In this document: positions 15,156 to 19,155 of the stretch, one piece after another
Numbering within the stretch: position 1 is the stretch's first letter
Layout: every line of letters begins with the position of its first letter
NCBI GenBank assembly: GCA_964639535.1
Contig: CAZXDV010000029.1
Location: 1-19,155 of the forward strand
Origin: WLWS01 sp964639535
GTDB taxonomy: Bacteria; Pseudomonadota; Gammaproteobacteria; Eutrophobiales; Eutrophobiaceae
Direction: 5' to 3'
DNA length: 19,155 nt
Position numbers and translations under genes: made by a program
Notes under the pieces: generated by a model
What the model was told of the DNA's origin: nothing
Seen by the model: the letters and a program-made list of their open reading frames with translations, nothing else
The model's database searches: none

Positions 15156-17276
15156 TTATCTCCTGCCCAGGCGTGACACGTGCTTGATACCCCTGATTCG
15201 ACGCATCACTCCGGCGAGGTGAACACGGTCCTTAACTTCGACGACAAAATTAATGGTGGTGTAACGGTCGTCTCTCTCGGTCATGTTCACGTGCAATATG
15301 TTTGCTTCCTGGTCGGATATCGCCGTGGCAATTTTTGCCAGCACGCCTTTCTGGTTGGTTGTGTCAATCCTCAGGTTGGTGGGATATTCCCCTTCGATAC
15401 CTGTTTCCCATTCCACGTTAATCCACTTGTCCGGGTGATTTCGATATTCTGTAACATTAGGACAGGATTGATGATGCACGACAATTCCTCGCCCGGTTGT
15501 GACAAACCCAAGTATCGGATCACCGGGTATCGGCAGGCAACACTTGGGAAAGTTAACAATCATACCCTCGGAGCCCCTGATAGTTAGTGGCTTCGATTTA
15601 TCATCCTTGCGCTTTTTTACACTCTCTGTGCCGGCTTCGAGGCCAGTTAATTCGCGGGCTACTATGGGAGCTACCCTGTTACCAAAACCCACCTCTCTGA
15701 ACAGGTCGTCGTTGGTTTCAAGCTGGTATTCTTTCAGGACTTTTTTTATCTGCCTGCTTCCAAGGTTCTCAAAACTGCTGCCGTGTATTTCAAGTTCACG
15801 GTTTAGCAGGCGTTTACCCAGGGCAATGGCTTCATCATTTTGAAGGTTCTTCAGGTAGTGTCTTATGCTGGAGCGGGCCTTTGCGGTAACAGCGAAATTC
15901 AGCCATGCCGGGTTGGGCCGTGCCCCTGGTGCAGTAATCATTTCGACAGTCTGGCCAGTACTGAGCTGGGTACCGAGTGGGGCGAGGCGTCGATCAACGC
16001 GTGCCCCGACACAGGTGTTGCCGACGTCAGTGTGTATGGCATAGGCAAAGTCCACCGTGGTGGCCCCGCGTTGTAACTCAATAATCTTGCCCTTGGGAGT
16101 AAACACGTAAACGGATTCCGGAAACAGGTCTACTTTTACATGCTCAAGAAATTCTTCCGGGTTTCCGGCCATGGTTTGCATTTCCATGATCCGATGTAGC
16201 CATTCACGCGCGCGTTTGTGAGCCCCACTACGACTCTGGCTTCCCCTGTCCTTGTACAACCAGTGAGCTGCAATACCGGCCTCGGCGACATCATCCATAT
16301 CCCTGGTTCGAATTTGCACCTCGATGGGCACTCCATATGGGCCAAACAGGACAGTGTGTAATGACTGGTAACCGTTTGACTTGGGAATGGCAATATAGTC
16401 CTTGAACTTTCCGGGTACTGGCTTGTAAAGGTTATGTACGATACCCAGCGTCCGGTAACAGGCGTCTGCGCCATCGACGATAATACGAAAGGCGAAAACG
16501 TCGTACACTTCGTTAAAGGAAAGTCCCTTAAGACGCATCTTTTCGTAGATTCCATAAAGATGCTTTTCCCGGCCTGCTATCTGGGCGGGCATTTTTTCCT
16601 GCCTGACCCGGCGCTTTAAAGAATTACGGATCTTGGTGATAATTTCCTTGCGGTGGCCTCTTGCTTTCTCCACCTGTTCATTAAGGATTCGATAGCGCAT
16701 GGGATAGAGCATCGCGAAGCCAAGTTCTTCCAGTTCCAGCCTGATTGCATTGATGCCCAGGCGCTGTGCAATTGGCGCGTAGATCTCCAGTGTTTCCCTT
16801 GCAATTCGGCGTCTTTTTTCAGGAGACAGGGCTTCAAGGGTGCGCATGTTATGCAGGCGATCTGCAAGCTTTACCAGGATGACCCTGATATCGTTACTCA
16901 TCGCCATGAGCATTTTTCGAAAGTTATGTGCCTGGGCCTCGGCGTGACTTTCGAATGAAATCTGGGTTAATTTACTGACCCCATCAACCAGCTCCGCCAC
17001 TCCCTTGCCGAACTTTCGTTGCACGTCATTTTTCAGGGTCGGGGTATCTTCAATAACATCATGCAAAATAGCCGCAGCCAGGGTCTGGTAGTCCATGTGC
17101 ATCTCGGCGAGTATTCGCGCGACGGCAAGGGGGTGATGGATATAGGGTTCGCCGCTCTTGCGATGCTGACCTTCGTGGGCCTTGGCGCTGAACTCGTACG
17201 CACGAGTCACTTTCTCTCCCTCGTACCTGGTGAGATAGGAGTCGGTGACCTTGCGTAGTTCGGCGATGGTTGTCAT
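15156..17276 (-). CDS. spoT: Bifunctional (p)ppGpp synthetase/hydrolase SpoT
   Basis: A 706-residue long RSH enzyme controlling the stringent-response nucleotide (p)ppGpp. The N-terminal HD hydrolase is intact: His48, His72-Asp73 (LHDVIEDT), and KLADRLHN (136-143). The synthetase (230-345) has REKHLYGIYEKM (236-247), YDVFAFRI (258-265) and KFKDYIAIP (290-298). The last is a slight variant of the RxKD motif of bifunctional enzymes; monofunctional RelA has ExDD. EVQIRT (319-324) completes the pocket. A TGS domain (around 385-450), a conserved-cysteine region (KCCLPIPG 578-585) and an ACT domain (about 635-705) follow. A perfect 16-base inverted repeat lies directly before the ATG. It lies between rpoZ (130 bases upstream) and ridA. 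Confidence 0.97.
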   Translation of the reverse strand: MTTIAELRKVTDSYLTRYEGEKVTRAYEFSAKAHEGQHRKSGEPYIHHPLAVARILAEMHMDYQTLAAAILHDVIEDTPTLKNDVQRKFGKGVAELVDGVSKLTQISFESHAEAQAHNFRKMLMAMSNDIRVILVKLADRLHNMRTLEALSPEKRRRIARETLEIYAPIAQRLGINAIRLELEELGFAMLYPMRYRILNEQVEKARGHRKEIITKIRNSLKRRVRQEKMPAQIAGREKHLYGIYEKMRLKGLSFNEVYDVFAFRIIVDGADACYRTLGIVHNLYKPVPGKFKDYIAIPKSNGYQSLHTVLFGPYGVPIEVQIRTRDMDDVAEAGIAAHWLYKDRGSQSRSGAHKRAREWLHRIMEMQTMAGNPEEFLEHVKVDLFPESVYVFTPKGKIIELQRGATTVDFAYAIHTDVGNTCVGARVDRRLAPLGTQLSTGQTVEMITAPGARPNPAWLNFAVTAKARSSIRHYLKNLQNDEAIALGKRLLNRELEIHGSSFENLGSRQIKKVLKEYQLETNDDLFREVGFGNRVAPIVARELTGLEAGTESVKKRKDDKSKPLTIRGSEGMIVNFPKCCLPIPGDPILGFVTTGRGIVVHHQSCPNVTEYRNHPDKWINVEWETGIEGEYPTNLRIDTTNQKGVLAKIATAISDQEANILHVNMTERDDRYTTINFVVEVKDRVHLAGVMRRIRGIKHVSRLGRR

Positions 17277-17292
17277 GCGTTAATTGTAACGC
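17277..17292 (-). promoter_or_regulatory. Perfect inverted repeat abutting the spoT start codon
   Basis: GCGTTA-CAAT-TAACGC on the minus strand: six-base arms and a four-base loop ending directly at the spoT ATG. TACAAT inside it is a -10-like box six bases before the ATG. It could be a promoter for a leaderless message, a regulator site, or an RNA hairpin at the ribosome site. TATATA about 30 bases further upstream (near 17311) is another -10 candidate. Confidence 0.4.
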
Positions 17293-17406
17293 AGGCAGGG
17301 TGACGCCGCATATATACTGGGTCGCTGTGAGCCGGATCCCGGGGATGTTGCCAGGATATTGCGGGGAAGGCTGGCGACCTGGATGGTTGCCAGCTGGAGA
17401 AGTCTG

Positions 17407-17670
17407 CTACTCGGGCAGGGGGAACTCTATCTGGTTTGCCTCGGCGAATTCTTCCTCGACCGATGGCTTGCCAATGGTATCAACATTTTCGTTGGTAATG
17501 AGGCCTTCAGCGATTTCCCGCAAGGCAACCACCGTTGGCTTGTCGTTATCTTCCTCCACCAGGGGCTCAGCACCCAGTGACAGGTCGCGTGCGCGCTTGC
17601 TGGCCAGCATGACCAGGTCATAGCGGTTGTCTACGTTGTCGAGGCAGTCTTCTACAGTTAATCGTGCCAT
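17407..17670 (-). CDS. rpoZ: RNA polymerase omega subunit RpoZ
   Basis: An 87-residue omega subunit, which helps fold and assemble the beta-prime subunit and, in E. coli, forms part of a ppGpp site on RNA polymerase. The family start MARLTVEDCL is complete, followed by RYDLVMLASKRAR (16-28) and a conserved segment near 44-58 (KPTVVALREIAEG). The tail is acidic, as usual. A GGAG nine bases upstream supports the ATG. It lies between gmk and spoT, so the polymerase partner and the ppGpp enzyme are neighbours. The gap of 130 bases to spoT is large for an operon and could hold a separate spoT promoter. Confidence 0.96.
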   Translation of the reverse strand: MARLTVEDCLDNVDNRYDLVMLASKRARDLSLGAEPLVEEDNDKPTVVALREIAEGLITNENVDTIGKPSVEEEFAEANQIEFPLPE

Positions 17671-17746
17671 TATCCAGTTCTCCGGCGATTTGAACCCGGG
17701 GCAGCCCAGGCGGTGATTCCTTGAAAAAGGCGCGTAGTGTACTGAA

Positions 17747-18382
17747 TTATGACTGATCTACCAACATTTCAGTGACAAATCGGTCAAAATATTCCCTGTG
17801 CTGCACGTAATTATGCTGGCTGGCGGTGATAATTGTCTTTAACTCGGAAAGGGCAGTGCCAAAATCGTCGTTGATAACGAGGTAGTCGTATTCCCCATAG
17901 TGTGAAATCTCGGAGCGGGCATCGCGCATACGCCTTTCGATAGTGCTATCGCCGTCGCCGCGATCACCCAGGCGAGATTCGAGGGCCTGGTAGGATGGTG
18001 GAAATATGAAAATGCTGACAACCTTGGAAACCAGTTCCCTGACCTGGCGGGCACCCTGCCACTCAATTTCCAGGATGATATTGCGGCCGAGTGAAAGCTG
18101 TTCCTCCACCGCCCGGCGCGAGCTTCCATAGCTGTGGTCAAAGACCCTTGCGTGTTCGAGGAACTCGTTCTCGCTAACCATGGTGTCAAAGGTCGCCTGG
18201 TCCACAAAATGGTAGTCAACACCATCTTTTTCATAGGGACGTTTTTCCCTGGTCGTGTGGGAAATTGATACGAAGAGATTTGGCATGGACTCAACCAGGG
18301 CATGGACGAGGGTCGTCTTTCCGGCTCCCGAGGGTGCCGAGACGATAAAAAGTGTGCCTGATTTGTTTTCCTGGCCGGTCAT
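17747..18382 (-). CDS. gmk: Guanylate kinase Gmk
   Basis: A 211-residue enzyme that phosphorylates GMP to GDP with ATP, feeding GTP and ppGpp synthesis. The P-loop APSGAGKT is at 16-23. The GMP-binding part has SHTTREKRPYE (41-51), YHF (57-59) and EFLEHA (73-78). EIEWQGAR (105-112) matches the conserved D[IV]xWQG strand, with Glu in place of the usual Asp. The lid region is RGDGD near 141-145. Length is normal. The ATG overlaps the yicC stop by one base (TAATG), so translation should be coupled. Confidence 0.97.
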   Translation of the reverse strand: MTGQENKSGTLFIVSAPSGAGKTTLVHALVESMPNLFVSISHTTREKRPYEKDGVDYHFVDQATFDTMVSENEFLEHARVFDHSYGSSRRAVEEQLSLGRNIILEIEWQGARQVRELVSKVVSIFIFPPSYQALESRLGDRGDGDSTIERRMRDARSEISHYGEYDYLVINDDFGTALSELKTIITASQHNYVQHREYFDRFVTEMLVDQS

Positions 18383-19155
18383 TACTCAATATTCTGAATT
18401 TGTTCACGCATTTGTTCAATGAGCACCTTTAATTCCACGGAGACATTGCTCATGTCTATACTGGCTGCCTTGGAGCCAAGTGTGTTGGCCTCGCGATTTA
18501 ATTCCTGCATCAGGAAGTCGAGTCGCCGGCCGACCGGTTCGTCGAGTTTCAGTACGCTCCTGACTTCGTCAAGGTGGGCATCCAGCCGATCCAGCTCTTC
18601 CGCCACGTCCATTTTTTGCGCAAGTATTAACATTTCCTGTTCAAGCCTGTCATTGTCCAGCTCGAGCTGTAATTCTTCTGCCTTCCTGAGAAATCGTTCC
18701 CTGAGTTTTTCCGATATGGCTGGCAATTTGCTGCTGATATTTCGTACCTGCTCGGCAGCCAGGTCACAGCGCGATACCAGCATGGCCTGTAATTTGTCGC
18801 CTTCCCTTTGACGTGCTTCAAGGAGGATATCCAGGGTTCCATCCAGTAACGCGATTAACTGCTTTGCCAGGGCCTCCAGGTCCGGGCTTTCACGTTCAAT
18901 AACACCGGGCCAGCGCAGCACATCCATGGGATTCAACTTTGCCGGGGCCTCGACAGGCAGAGAGTTGGCGGCCTGGATCAGTTTTTCGGCGAGAACCTGG
19001 TTGACCGGCAAGTTTGATGGGACACCATCATCGGCCTCGTAGCGTAAATTGCAGTCGACCTTGCCCCGGGCAAGCCGGGCGCTGATTTTTTCACGCACCG
19101 CGCCTTCCAGGTATCGTAATTCATCAGGCAATCGAATCGACATATCCAGGTATCG
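18382..19155 (-). CDS. yicC: YicC-family endoribonuclease, 5' end cut by window
   Basis: The C-terminal 257 or so residues of YicC. The reading frame is open to the window edge, and the residues just before the first visible Met read RYLD. That matches the family's internal segment before the conserved LPDELR, so the Met at 19143 is not the start and about 25-30 residues lie outside. YicC proteins (about 290 residues) are reported in E. coli to degrade certain small RNAs, such as RyhB. The middle part is a long helical region (about 90-210 of the visible part), and VGRRLDFLMQELNREANTLGSK near the end is a conserved YicC block. The stop overlaps the gmk ATG (TAATG). Confidence 0.93.
   Translation of the reverse strand, partial: RYLDMSIRLPDELRYLEGAVREKISARLARGKVDCNLRYEADDGVPSNLPVNQVLAEKLIQAANSLPVEAPAKLNPMDVLRWPGVIERESPDLEALAKQLIALLDGTLDILLEARQREGDKLQAMLVSRCDLAAEQVRNISSKLPAISEKLRERFLRKAEELQLELDNDRLEQEMLILAQKMDVAEELDRLDAHLDEVRSVLKLDEPVGRRLDFLMQELNREANTLGSKAASIDMSNVSVELKVLIEQMREQIQNIE

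Noticed and set aside
17684..17700. tRNA T-arm-like GGGTTCAAATC on the minus strand upstream of rpoZ
   Set aside because: The flanking five-base stems do not pair, and no acceptor, D-arm or anticodon arm fits nearby.

Overview
The window carries 18 protein genes, two of them cut by the window ends, and no RNA gene, mobile element or CRISPR array that I can see. It looks like the chromosome of a non-enteric gammaproteobacterium. The right arm follows the order yicC-gmk-rpoZ-spoT-ridA-recG-ubiA, which recalls Pseudomonas-like relatives (E. coli has trmH rather than ridA between spoT and recG). The birA-coaX-SPOR cluster, with type III pantothenate kinase, is also a non-enteric arrangement. Base composition is moderate, and AGA/AGG arginine codons are common (6 of 10 in coaX). 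The genus cannot be fixed from this sequence alone. No gene-free stretch exceeds 300 bases.

Layout. (1) Positions 1-2611, minus strand: the start of a thioredoxin-fold CxxC protein, a cytoplasmic FHA protein, and a putative lipoprotein aminopeptidase. (2) Positions 2654-10685, plus strand: a two-domain sulfurtransferase; a membrane protein with an exported VWA domain and a cytoplasmic FHA domain; the birA-coaX-SPOR operon with two 4-base overlaps; then a TPR/coiled-coil protein and a YkuD L,D-transpeptidase-fold protein that share a homologous C-terminal domain. (3) Positions 10664-19155, minus strand: a secreted M14 peptidase, ubiA, recG, ridA, spoT, rpoZ, gmk and yicC.

Three groups of genes may work together. 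The right arm is housekeeping: nucleotide and ppGpp metabolism, RNA polymerase omega, recombination repair, ubiquinone. The middle holds a likely peptidoglycan stem-peptide trimming set (YkuD protein, its TPR partner, secreted M14 peptidase) that resembles in parts the Csd6/Pgp2 plus Csd4/Pgp1 enzymes of Helicobacter and Campylobacter. The left part holds two FHA proteins that carry similar acidic E-T-L motifs and may belong to one phosphothreonine signalling circuit running across the inner membrane. This last idea is the most novel one here and is inference.

Several plus-strand units start with a -10-like box ending in AATGC or AAATGC only 8 to 15 bases before the ATG and with no Shine-Dalgarno sequence, so very short or absent leaders may be common in this organism.
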